Origin: Planctomycetales bacterium 71-10
Lineage (GTDB): Bacteria; Planctomycetota; Planctomycetia; Isosphaerales; Isosphaeraceae
Direction: 5' to 3'
DNA length: 38,601 nucleotides
Assembly (NCBI GenBank): GCA_001898385.1
Contig: MKTT01000144.1
Location: forward strand, 1,064-39,664
Below the pieces are notes generated by a model. It did no database searches, had not been told where the DNA came from, and saw only the letters and a program-made list of their open reading frames with translations. Below, in pieces: positions 1-7,817 of the stretch. Within the stretch, counting starts at the first letter, position 1. Every line of letters begins with the position of its first letter. Made by a program: the position numbers and the translations under genes.

Positions 1-871
1 CGCGGAAGGCTCGGGTCAGGTCGTCCATCTGCTCGACGGGGACCTCGCGGCGGATCAACTCGGCCGGGCTCCCCCGGCCCGCGCGCAGGGTGACGTACGC
101 GGGCTCGTCGGGCTCGTCGGGGAAGTGCTCGATCTTCAGGTTGGCGACCGGCGTCTGCGCCGCGGTGCCCGGAGGGACGCGGGGGATCGACGCGACCGTC
201 GCCCAGCCGCCGGCGAGGATCGCCGCCGCGGCGTCGCCCGCCGCCGGGGCGGGGAGCATGTAGTCGGTCGAGGCGGACCAGCGCCGCAGGCGCTCGGAAT
301 AGACCCGCGACGCCGCCGATCGCCCGATCCCGGTCGCGATCCCCGAGACCAGCAGCGTCTCGGCGCCGAAGAGGATCCCGTTGAACAGCAGGTCGATCGT
401 GCCGGGGGGGCGGTTGGCGTTCCCCGCCGCCTGGCCGAGCTTCTCCGGCCGGCTCGTCTTGCAGCGGAACACGACGTAACCGGGGAGGCCGGGCAGGCCG
501 CCCACCTGCTCGACGATCGCGACCATCACCGGTCCTTGCGACACCACGTTCGCCAGATAGCTCAACTCCCAGAATCCGGCGTAGTAGACGAAGGCCAGCG
601 CGACGCCGACGAACCCGCCGACCCCCGGGTTGCGGCAGCGGCCCAGCCGGACGGCCGCCCAGACCATCCCGAAGACCGGCAGGCCGAGCACCATCGGCGT
701 GATCAGGTACAGATAGAGCCACGACTCGGCGACCGCCAGCAGGAACGCCATCACGGCCGAGACGGCCACCCCCGCCGCCAGCATCGGCGCGAATCGGAGC
801 AGGTCCACCCGACCGCTCGGCCTGTAGCGATACGCCGGCTCCTCGAAGGGGTCGATTCGCTCGTCGATCAT
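1..871 (-). CDS. Hypothetical membrane protein (partial, C-terminus beyond the window)
   Basis: This is an open frame from an ATG at 871 to the window edge, with 290 codons and no stop. The protein starts MIDERIDPFEEPAYRYRPSG. At least two strongly hydrophobic stretches follow, around residues 25-60 and 75-100. The rest, from about residue 110, is a mostly soluble part that includes a short hydrophobic patch (LLFNGILFGAETLLVSGIATG). I do not recognise the family. It lies 29 bases downstream of the FGGY kinase on the same strand and could be the last member of that run. It is incomplete only because the window ends. Unbroken coding in a GC-rich frame and the hydrophobic pattern support a real gene; no function can be assigned. 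Confidence 0.72.
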   Translation of the reverse strand, partial: MIDERIDPFEEPAYRYRPSGRVDLLRFAPMLAAGVAVSAVMAFLLAVAESWLYLYLITPMVLGLPVFGMVWAAVRLGRCRNPGVGGFVGVALAFVYYAGFWELSYLANVVSQGPVMVAIVEQVGGLPGLPGYVVFRCKTSRPEKLGQAAGNANRPPGTIDLLFNGILFGAETLLVSGIATGIGRSAASRVYSERLRRWSASTDYMLPAPAAGDAAAAILAGGWATVASIPRVPPGTAAQTPVANLKIEHFPDEPDEPAYVTLRAGRGSPAELIRREVPVEQMDDLTRAFR

Positions 872-900
872 GGCGGGCCCTCCGGACGTTTCTTGCGGGG

Positions 901-2418
901 CTACGCGGGGTCGTTCAGCCGCCCGTACAGGTCGACGTGGCGCGCGAACAGGTCGTCGTACGCCGAGGCGTTCGAAGGGTCGGGCTCGACGACCCGCTCG
1001 ATGGCCACCATGGCCTCCGCCGCCGCGTCGAAGTCCGGGTAGGCCCCGGCGGCGACCGCGGCGCACATGGCGGAGCCCAGGGCGCACGACTCGCCCTCGC
1101 GCGTCAGGTGGACGGGCTTCTGGAGGACGTCGGCGTGGATCTTCAGCCAGAGCGGCGACTTGGCGCCGCCGCCGCCGATGAAGACGCGCTCCACCTTCAG
1201 GCCGTGTTGCGAGCAATCGTCGAGGATGTGGCGGGTCCCCATCGCGGTGGCCTCGTAGAGCGCCCGGAAGACGTGGCCGGGGCCGTGGGCCAGCGACAGG
1301 CCGACGATCGCGCCGCGGGCCTGCGGGTTCTTGTACGGCGAGCGGTTCCCCTGCCAGTCCTCGCGGACGACCAGGCCTTCGGAGCCCGGAGGGACGGCCG
1401 CGGCCTTCTCGTCCAGGACGGTGTAGACGTTGACGCCCCGCGCGTCGGCCTCGGCCTGCTCGCGGCCGGCGAAGTGGCGGCGATACCAGTCGAGGATCGA
1501 GCCCGTGGCCGTCTGGCCGGCCTCGATGGTGTAGAGCCCTTCGACGGTGGCGTCGGGGTAGCAGCCGCCGGCCCCCGAGCCGAAGACCCCCTCGCGGGTC
1601 TGGGCCAGGTGGCAGGTGCTGGAGCCGACGATCAGGGCGACGTCCCCATCGCCCGTCGCGCCCAGGCCGAGCATGCCGAGGTAGGCGTCGATGCCCCCCT
1701 GCGCGACCGGCGTGCCCGCCTTCAGCCCGAGGTCCGCGGCGGCCGTCGCGGAGAGGGTCGCCTCCCCCTTGCCGAGCGGGACGATCTCTGAGGGCCACTT
1801 GGACGGCAGGTCGTGCAGGCCGACGGCCGCGATCATGGCGAGCGGCCAGCCGCCGTCGGGGCGGGCGTAGTTCCACTTCACGGCCAGGTGGTTCAGCGAC
1901 AGCGTCCACGCGCCGGTCAGCCGGTGCATCATCCAGTCGGTGCACTCGACGACCCGCGCCGCCCGGTCGAAGACCTCGGGCTCGTTCCGCTTCAGCCAGA
2001 GGGCCTTGGGGAGCATCCATTCGGGCGAGACCCGGCCGGAGACGTAGCGCAGCACGGGGTCGCCGGTGGCGCTGATCTCGTCGGCCTCGCGGAACGCCCG
2101 CTGGTCCATCCAGAGGAGGGCGGGGCGCAGGGGCTCGCCGTCGGCGTCGCACGCGACGACGGTGCAGGCGGTGCAGTCCAGCCCGATCGCGACGACCCGG
2201 TCCGGGCTCACGCCGCCCGCCGCCAGGGCCTTGCGCGTGGCCGACTTCGCGGCGGCCCACCAGTCGGCCGGGCGCTGCTCGGCCCAGGCCGGCCGGGGGT
2301 AGGTCGTCTCGATCGGCTCGACGCCGTAGGCCACCGTCTTGCCGTCCAGGTCCACCAGCGCGGCGCGGAGGCTCTGGGTGCCGACGTCGAGGCCCAGGAC
2401 GATCGGTGCGTTGCTCAT
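901..2418 (-). CDS. FGGY-family carbohydrate kinase (ribulokinase/xylulokinase-like)
   Basis: This 505-residue protein should phosphorylate a sugar or polyol with ATP in the cytoplasm. Length and layout fit the FGGY family. The N-terminal ATP-binding motif is LGLDVGTQSLRAALVD, the sugar-lobe signature is ALLWMDQRA, and the C-terminal lobe has IVGSSTCHLA and FIGGGGAKSPLW. The WMDQRA motif and the DCTACTVVACD segment are closer to ribulokinase/YpCarbK-type kinases than to glycerol kinase, but the substrate cannot be read from sequence. The start is the ATG at 2418 giving MSNAPIVLGLDVG; the longer open frame upstream lacks family similarity and overlaps dtd. It sits 26 bases downstream of dtd and 29 bases upstream of the partial membrane gene. 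Confidence 0.9.
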   Translation of the reverse strand: MSNAPIVLGLDVGTQSLRAALVDLDGKTVAYGVEPIETTYPRPAWAEQRPADWWAAAKSATRKALAAGGVSPDRVVAIGLDCTACTVVACDADGEPLRPALLWMDQRAFREADEISATGDPVLRYVSGRVSPEWMLPKALWLKRNEPEVFDRAARVVECTDWMMHRLTGAWTLSLNHLAVKWNYARPDGGWPLAMIAAVGLHDLPSKWPSEIVPLGKGEATLSATAAADLGLKAGTPVAQGGIDAYLGMLGLGATGDGDVALIVGSSTCHLAQTREGVFGSGAGGCYPDATVEGLYTIEAGQTATGSILDWYRRHFAGREQAEADARGVNVYTVLDEKAAAVPPGSEGLVVREDWQGNRSPYKNPQARGAIVGLSLAHGPGHVFRALYEATAMGTRHILDDCSQHGLKVERVFIGGGGAKSPLWLKIHADVLQKPVHLTREGESCALGSAMCAAVAAGAYPDFDAAAEAMVAIERVVEPDPSNASAYDDLFARHVDLYGRLNDPA

Positions 2419-2444
2419 GGGAGAGGTCTCGGGAGGGGCTGGGT

Positions 2445-2894
2445 TCAGAACTGGCGGCGGCTGTCGAGCAGGAACGTGACCGGGCCGTCGTTGACCAGCG
2501 AGACGGCCATCTCGGCGCGGAATCGGCCCGTGGCGACGGGGCGGCCGAGGTCGTCGATGCGGCGGACGAACTCCTCGTAGAGCGACTCGGCCAGCTCCGG
2601 CGGCGCGGCGTCGGCGAAGCCGGGGCGGCGCCCCGCGCGGCAGTCGGCCATGAGGGTGAACTGGCTGACGACCAGGATCGCGCCGCCCACGTCGGCGACG
2701 CTCCGGTTCATCTTGCCGGCCTCGTCCTCGAAGGCCCGGAGGTTGACGACCTTCTCGGCGAGCCGGGCCGCGTCGTCGGGCGCGTCCTCGCGGCCGACGC
2801 CCAGCAGGACCAGCCACCCCCGACCGATCGCGCCGACGACCTCGCCCTCGACCTCGACCGAGGCCCGCGAAACCCGCTGGATCACCGCTCGCAT
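2445..2894 (-). CDS. dtd: D-aminoacyl-tRNA deacylase (DTD)
   Basis: The protein hydrolyses D-amino acids (and glycine mischarged on tRNA-Ala) from tRNA, a translation proofreading step. At 149 residues it has the normal DTD length. Both family signatures are present: SQFTLMAD at about residues 77-84 and NDGPVT at 135-140; the first carries the conserved Ser-Gln-Phe-Thr of the active site, the second the Pro-containing loop. The ATG at 2894 gives the standard MRAVIQRVSRASV beginning. It follows the MfnE-like kinase by 87 bases on the same strand and precedes the FGGY kinase. A link to C1 metabolism is not expected; it is probably a neighbour only. Confidence 0.95.
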   Translation of the reverse strand: MRAVIQRVSRASVEVEGEVVGAIGRGWLVLLGVGREDAPDDAARLAEKVVNLRAFEDEAGKMNRSVADVGGAILVVSQFTLMADCRAGRRPGFADAAPPELAESLYEEFVRRIDDLGRPVATGRFRAEMAVSLVNDGPVTFLLDSRRQF

Positions 2895-2981
2895 CCGTCG
2901 CCCGCTCCTCGCTCGCCGTGGGTCGGAACGCCGCCCATGGTAGCTCGCGCCGCCCGGCGGCGGTAGGGGGCGGTCCGGGCG

Positions 2982-3596
2982 TCAATCGAGCCGCACCGCC
3001 GGCGTCCCGGGGGCGCGGAGGTCCACGGAGTCGACGTGGCGCAGCCCGTCGCAAGCCCGGACGAACACCGGGTCGACGTGGCCGATCTCCGCGGCCTCGC
3101 GGCGGGACCGCGCCGTGGTCGATTCGCTCTTGAGCAAGACGAGCCGGCCCGCGCCGAGGTGGACGGCGACCCGCGCGGCGATCGAGTCGGAGGTCGTCGA
3201 CCAGGAGAGGGGCAGGGGATCTGAGCCTCGTTCGTCGACCTCCTCAAGGAAGCGACGCGGGGCGAGGATCGGGCGGAGGCCGCGGGCCCAGGCGTGGGGC
3301 AGGTCGGCGATCGTCTCGACCACGCGCGAGCCGTCGACCAGCGCGGCCAGCGCGTGCGCCGTGACGTCCATCGCCCGCAGGGCCAGGCGATGGCCGGCCT
3401 CCTCGCCCAGCGCGTAAGTCGCGTAGAGTCCGCGGACGGCGTCGGCGACGGGCCCGCCGCCGGCGATCAGGACCGGCCGGGCGTCGCGAAGCTCGTCCGA
3501 GCGCAGGAAATCCGCCAGCCGTCCCCTCAGCCCGTCCCATCGCAGCAGGCTCCCGCCGACCTTGACGACGACGGGGCGCTCGTCACTCTCCCGCAC
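2982..3596 (-). CDS. mfnE: Amino acid kinase family protein, MfnE-like (methanofuran biosynthesis)
   Basis: This 204-residue protein of the amino acid kinase fold has the N-terminal nucleotide-binding motif VVKVGGSLL (residues 10-18) and IAGGGPVADAVR (about 44-55). In archaea MfnE is an amino-acid-kinase-fold enzyme that phosphorylates aminomethylfuran-methyl phosphate to the diphosphate used by MfnF. Here its start overlaps the 3' end of the MfnD-MfnF fusion by 14 bases, so the product and its partner enzyme are translationally coupled. That context favours MfnE over an aspartokinase or glutamate kinase, which are longer. The fold is visible in the sequence; the specific reaction is inferred from context and from the known pathway. 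Confidence 0.82.
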   Translation of the reverse strand: MRESDERPVVVKVGGSLLRWDGLRGRLADFLRSDELRDARPVLIAGGGPVADAVRGLYATYALGEEAGHRLALRAMDVTAHALAALVDGSRVVETIADLPHAWARGLRPILAPRRFLEEVDERGSDPLPLSWSTTSDSIAARVAVHLGAGRLVLLKSESTTARSRREAAEIGHVDPVFVRACDGLRHVDSVDLRAPGTPAVRLD

Positions 3597-5706
3597 GCTC
3601 GGCTTCCCACTTCGCGGCCAGTTCGAGCAACGCCCGCGCGCAGGCGGCGTCGGAGGCGGCCGGGCCCCACAGCTCGGCCAGCGAGCGCACCGTCCCCGAC
3701 GGCCCCACCAGCGCCTCGGCGATCCGCCGGGCCAGGAACTCCCCCGAGCCCGAGACGACGGCGGTCGTCGGCGTCCCGATCGTCGCCGCGCAGGCGCGTC
3801 GCGCCGAGGCGAGCAGCCGGTCGAACAACGCCCGGTCGGCCGCGCGGGCCAGGTCGAGGACGTCGTCGGCCGAGCACGATTCGCGGTCGGCGCAGGCCAT
3901 GCGGGCCATGCGGTCGACGGCCCGATCGCGGGTGGCCGCCCGGCCGTCGGCCGTGGAGGAATCGCCGGGATCGCCCGGCAGGTCGCCCAGGACGAGGTAG
4001 ACGTCCCGGGTCGTCGCGAATAGCTCGGCGGCGAGTCCCGTCGGGCTCCCCTGGAATGGCAACTCGGCGGCGAGGGCGCAGACGGGCGTGCGCGAGACGC
4101 CGGCGTAGATCAACTCGCCGTTGCGGAGGCGTTCGGTGTCGGTCCGGCCCCTCGCCGCCACGCCACTCGCAGCCATCGGGATCACGTCCGTCGTCGTCGA
4201 ACCCACGTCGATCAGCACGGCCGGCCCGTCGCCGACGAGCCCGGCGGCGACGGTCGCCAGGCCCAGCCAGTTCGAGGCGGCTGCGACGAGCGGATCGCGG
4301 AGGGTCGCCTTGTGGTCGTGGAACGCGCCGTCGGTCCCCCAGAAGAGGAGATCGGGGACGTCGAACGCCTCGATGACGGCGTCCACGACGCGCCGGACGC
4401 CGTCGCGCTTCGTCTCGAAGCAATCGCACAGCTCCGCGGTCATGGTGACGGCGATGCTCTCGAAGGGGGGCAGCCCGGCGGCGAGCCCCTTGAGCGCCGC
4501 GGCCAGGCCGATCGGGTCGCGCCAGACCGCGAACGGGGACGCCTTCACCGCGCCCCCCGAATGCGCCGCCTTGAGGTTCGCCCCGCCGATGTCGACCGCC
4601 AGCCATCGCGGCGGGAGCCCGGCCTCCTTCCGGCCGACGGGCACGAGTTCGGCGTCCTTCAACCGGAACGTCGAGCCGTCGGAGGCGAAGAGGATCGGGC
4701 CGGCGATTTCGACATCGTCGGCGATCTCATCGACCATGTCGCACCACTCGTCTTCATCCTCGAACTCGTTCAGCGCCCAGCACTCGGCCAGGAGGCCGGG
4801 CCGGGTCAGGCCGAGGATCCCGACGATCGACGTAGTGGGCCGCGGGTTGACGTCGAGGATGGCGATCCGGCGACGGCCCGGGTCGTGGATGAAGTCGACG
4901 CCGACCAGCCCTTCCAGGCCCGGCACGGCCGTCAGGGCCTTCGCCAGCGGATCGACGTCGAGCCCGACCAGGTCGTCGGCGGGGAGCCTGCCCCCGCCGT
5001 AGGAGAACCGGCCGTCGACGATTTCCACGCGCTGTTCGCCGACCGCCAGCAGCCGGGGCCGGCAGAATGGCCGGACCAGGAACGTCGCGCTCAGCGGCCT
5101 CCCGGGGACGAACTCCTGGAGCAGCAGGCGGCCGCCTCGACCCGGGAGCTTGAGGAATCCTTCCGACCGATCGATCCGGAAGGTGTCGAGCGACCCGGCG
5201 CCGTCGACCGGCTTCACCACGGCCGGGTAATTCCAGTCGTCCGGCGGCCGGTCGTCCGCTTCGAGGAGGAGCGTACGGGGCGTCGGCAGCTTCCGGCTTC
5301 GCAGTCGATTCGCCATCGCAGCCTTGTCGCCGGCCAGGGCGACCGCCTGGGCCGAGGCGTTCAGCAGCCGCGTCGGGCCTCGTCCCAGCCGGCGGATCAG
5401 CCCTTCCAGGACGCCGTTGGTCTCGGGGGCGATCAGCAGGGTACAATCGGCCTCCCTCGTCAGGGCCTCCAGCCGCTCGATCGAGTCGACGCGGGCGGTC
5501 CGCCACGGGCCCGGTTCGTCGGGGAGGCGGGGATCCAGGGCGACGATCACGCGCGGGGCCGGCCGGCCCGCGGCGAACTCGGCGGCGAGGGCCCGGCGCA
5601 TGGCGGCGCCCTCGACGGCCCAGGATTCGGGCATCGGCTCGCCGGCCAGGCCGCCGCCGGTGACGTGTTCGAAGATGAGGATGGACTGGGGCGGCGGCGT
5701 GAACAT
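3583..5706 (-). CDS. Fused ATP-grasp ligase (MfnD-like) and hydantoinase-fold MfnF-like protein
   Basis: The single 707-residue frame carries two methanofuran-synthesis modules. Residues 1 to about 365 are an ATP-grasp ligase, beginning with ILIFEHVTGGG, then YPAVVKPVDGAGS and the metal/ATP loop IAILDVNPRPTTS; this resembles MfnD, tyramine-glutamate ligase. From about residue 375 a second module starts at WLAVDIGGANLKAAHSGG and includes VLIDVGSTTTDVIPM and a late VVSGSGEFLARRI segment. These are actin/hydantoinase-fold phosphate loops typical of the H4MPT-linked C1 transfer protein family to which MfnF belongs. In archaea the two steps are done by separate proteins. The start at 5706 (MFTPPPQSILIF) places the conserved N-terminus correctly; an ATG 12 codons upstream would run further into the divergent HisA-like gene. 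It overlaps mfnE by 14 bases. Confidence 0.86.
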   Translation of the reverse strand: MFTPPPQSILIFEHVTGGGLAGEPMPESWAVEGAAMRRALAAEFAAGRPAPRVIVALDPRLPDEPGPWRTARVDSIERLEALTREADCTLLIAPETNGVLEGLIRRLGRGPTRLLNASAQAVALAGDKAAMANRLRSRKLPTPRTLLLEADDRPPDDWNYPAVVKPVDGAGSLDTFRIDRSEGFLKLPGRGGRLLLQEFVPGRPLSATFLVRPFCRPRLLAVGEQRVEIVDGRFSYGGGRLPADDLVGLDVDPLAKALTAVPGLEGLVGVDFIHDPGRRRIAILDVNPRPTTSIVGILGLTRPGLLAECWALNEFEDEDEWCDMVDEIADDVEIAGPILFASDGSTFRLKDAELVPVGRKEAGLPPRWLAVDIGGANLKAAHSGGAVKASPFAVWRDPIGLAAALKGLAAGLPPFESIAVTMTAELCDCFETKRDGVRRVVDAVIEAFDVPDLLFWGTDGAFHDHKATLRDPLVAAASNWLGLATVAAGLVGDGPAVLIDVGSTTTDVIPMAASGVAARGRTDTERLRNGELIYAGVSRTPVCALAAELPFQGSPTGLAAELFATTRDVYLVLGDLPGDPGDSSTADGRAATRDRAVDRMARMACADRESCSADDVLDLARAADRALFDRLLASARRACAATIGTPTTAVVSGSGEFLARRIAEALVGPSGTVRSLAELWGPAASDAACARALLELAAKWEAERAGE

Positions 5707-6448
5707 GCGAGACTTCCAGGTCGTTCCGGTCCTCGACGTCATGGGCGGCCGGGCCGTGCATGCCGTCGGGGGCGATCGGGCCCGCTATCGGCCCGTGCGG
5801 AGCATCATAGCCGCCGGCGACGACCCGCGCGAACTGGCGAGGGGCTTCCGCGACGCCCTCGGTGTGAGATCCCTCTACCTCGCCGACCTGGACGCCATCG
5901 CCGGCCGCCCGGCGGACGTTCCGCTATACCGCGAACTCGCCGGGCTGGGAGGGCTCTGGGTCGACGCGGGCGTGCGCGAAGCCGAGGACGTTTCGTCGTT
6001 GCTGGAGGTCCCCGGGCTCGTCGTCGTCGCGGGGTCGGAGACGGCATCGGGCCCCGACGCGATCGCCGCGATGCTGGAGCGCGCCGGCCCCGATCGATTG
6101 ATCGTCAGCCTGGACCTCCGCGACGGCCGGCCGATCGCGCCGGGCTTCGACGCTCGGGGCGAGGCCGACGCCGCGGCCATCGCCGGGCGGCTCGTCCGGC
6201 TCGGCGTGCGTCGGATCCTCTTGCTGGACCTGGCCCGGGTCGGCCGGGGGGAGGGGGTCGGCACGGATCGCTTGTTGGCCGGGATGCTGCAAGCCCACCC
6301 CGATATCCAGGTCGCCGTCGGCGGCGGCGTCGCGGGCGAGGCCGACGCGGCCGACCTGCGACGACGCGGCGCGTCGGCCGTGCTGGTCGGCTCGGCGCTC
6401 CACGACGGCCGCATCGATCGCCAGGCGCTCGCCAGGCTACGGGATTAG
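5705..6448 (+). CDS. HisA/HisF-like TIM-barrel protein of the H4MPT/methanofuran gene set
   Basis: This 247-residue protein looks like phosphoribosylformimino-aminoimidazole carboxamide ribotide isomerase (HisA). It has the early VPVLDVMGG strand with the catalytic-type Asp11, a second Asp175 in LLLDLARVGRGEG, and the late phosphate-binding loops VAVGGGVAG and AVLVGSALHDG. HisA-like proteins of this type recur in bacterial H4MPT clusters, where their reaction is not established. Because it lies among cofactor-synthesis genes and not histidine genes, I read it as the C1 paralogue. The ATG at 5705 gives MRDFQVVPVLD and overlaps the start codon of the divergent fusion gene. Its stop overlaps the 3' end of the PTPS-like gene by 12 bases. 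No clear ribosome binding site or promoter is visible upstream. Confidence 0.85.
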   Translation: MRDFQVVPVLDVMGGRAVHAVGGDRARYRPVRSIIAAGDDPRELARGFRDALGVRSLYLADLDAIAGRPADVPLYRELAGLGGLWVDAGVREAEDVSSLLEVPGLVVVAGSETASGPDAIAAMLERAGPDRLIVSLDLRDGRPIAPGFDARGEADAAAIAGRLVRLGVRRILLLDLARVGRGEGVGTDRLLAGMLQAHPDIQVAVGGGVAGEADAADLRRRGASAVLVGSALHDGRIDRQALARLRD

Positions 6449-6928
6449 CTGGACCTCGGCCGACTGGCCGAAGCATTCCTCGACCTCGACGCGGATCGCC
6501 TGCGGGTCGGCCCAGCCGCGGGTCTTCATGTCGGCGAGGAGGCGGACGCCGAGGTAGTGGGCCAGCAGCTCGGCCGTGGTGTTGGCGAGGGGGAGGACGA
6601 CGCACTCGTCGCTGGGGAAGCTCCAGAACCGATCCTCGTAGCGGGCGACGGTGTTCGGGCCCTCGACGGCCACGCGGATCCGCGGGCTCTCGCCGGGGAG
6701 GAGCATGCGGTGGTCCAGCTCGTTCACGAGGTTCCGGGTCATGTCGCGGAGGGCGATGAAGTCGACGACGTAGTCGTTCGCGTCGAGCGGGCCGTCGACT
6801 TCCACCGCGACGCGGTAGTTGTGGCCGTGGATCCGCTCGCAATGGTCGCCGTCGAATGTGATGAAGTGGCCCGAGGAGAAGACGAGTTCGTCCTTGGTCA
6901 CGCGGACCTTGTAGGCGGCGGAGGGCAT
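6437..6928 (-). CDS. 6-pyruvoyl-tetrahydropterin synthase/QueD-like protein
   Basis: This 163-residue zinc enzyme of the PTPS/QueD family has the expected three zinc histidines, one in FSSGHF (about residues 17-22) and two in RIHGHNY. A cysteine lies just before them (HCERIHGHNY), at the place of the family's catalytic cysteine. PTPS-like proteins work on dihydroneopterin triphosphate-type pterins; some replace dihydroneopterin aldolase in folate synthesis. In this operon, with a glutamate ligase for a pterin cofactor, the natural guess is a step in the pterin arm of H4MPT synthesis. QueD for queuosine is the main alternative, but no other queuosine gene is nearby. It follows the CitG-like gene by 22 bases and its end overlaps the convergent HisA-like gene. 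Confidence 0.88.
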   Translation of the reverse strand: MPSAAYKVRVTKDELVFSSGHFITFDGDHCERIHGHNYRVAVEVDGPLDANDYVVDFIALRDMTRNLVNELDHRMLLPGESPRIRVAVEGPNTVARYEDRFWSFPSDECVVLPLANTTAELLAHYLGVRLLADMKTRGWADPQAIRVEVEECFGQSAEVQLIP

Positions 6929-6950
6929 GGGGGATCCTCGACTGGAGGCT

Positions 6951-7817
6951 TCAATCCGGGTCGCCGGCCCACGCAGCGGGCCCGACGGGGCGGGGGAGGG
7001 CGATTGTCCCTTCGCGGAGCGCGGCGAACAAGACCGCGGCCGTGAGGTCGGCCGTCGTCCCGGGGTTGCGACGATGGCCGTCGGCCCGGAGCCAGGCGTC
7101 GAGCGAGGCGAGGGCGTCCGGCGTCAGGCCGGCGTCGAGCGCGCGGCGGGCCCGGCGGGAAGCCTCGTCCGCCGCGTCGCGGCCCAGCTTGCGGGCGATG
7201 AGGGAGTCGGGATGGGCCGCCAGCATCTCCACGGCGGTCGCCACGATCGCCCCTTCCAGCGGCCGGCCGGCGTCGAGATGGCGTCGCAAGGCCGGGAGCC
7301 CTTCGCCCAGGACCAGCCGATAGCCGTCGACGTACTGGCGGGCGACGAGGTCGCGGTCGGCGGCGAGGGCCATGGCCTCGCGGAGCGTGACGGTCGGATC
7401 GTCGGCCACGTCCTGATCCTCGGCCCGGCCCAGGCCGCCGGGGTTCGCGAGCCGGATGGCGCGGTAGACGCGACGGGCGTCGTCGACGGTCAGCGTTTCG
7501 AGGACGAGCGGGAGTCCCCCGGCCAGGTCGACGCCCGCCGGCACGGCGCACATCGGGGCGAGGAGGAGGACGATCCCGAGGTTCGCATTCGTGGCGACGA
7601 CCCGACGGGTGGCCTCGACCGCCCGCTGCACGGCGAGGCCCACGCCGTCGACGCCGGCACGGTCGAGCGGGTCGGCGACGGCCGCGGCGGCGAGGAGGAA
7701 ATCGAGGTGGTCCAGGTCGTCGAAGTCGGCGAAGCGATGGACGTTCCCCGGCTTCCGCGCCGTGGCCTCCAGGATGCAGGCGACCTGCGCCCGCTTGCCC
7801 GGCGAGAGGCCGCTCAT
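6951..7817 (-). CDS. Triphosphoribosyl-dephospho-CoA synthase (CitG)-like protein
   Basis: This 288-residue protein has the CitG/MdcB signature KPGNVHRF near residue 21 and the family's GIVLLLAPM and NPGGLG segments. True CitG makes the prosthetic-group precursor for citrate or malonate lyase, but no such lyase genes are here. CitG-like genes occur repeatedly in bacterial H4MPT clusters, where they may transfer a ribosyl-phosphate unit during cofactor assembly; this role is not proven. The ATG at 7817 overlaps the stop of the upstream ATP-grasp gene (ATGA), so translation is coupled. The longer upstream frame has no family similarity and is rejected as the start. Confidence 0.85.
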   Translation of the reverse strand: MSGLSPGKRAQVACILEATARKPGNVHRFADFDDLDHLDFLLAAAAVADPLDRAGVDGVGLAVQRAVEATRRVVATNANLGIVLLLAPMCAVPAGVDLAGGLPLVLETLTVDDARRVYRAIRLANPGGLGRAEDQDVADDPTVTLREAMALAADRDLVARQYVDGYRLVLGEGLPALRRHLDAGRPLEGAIVATAVEMLAAHPDSLIARKLGRDAADEASRRARRALDAGLTPDALASLDAWLRADGHRRNPGTTADLTAAVLFAALREGTIALPRPVGPAAWAGDPD

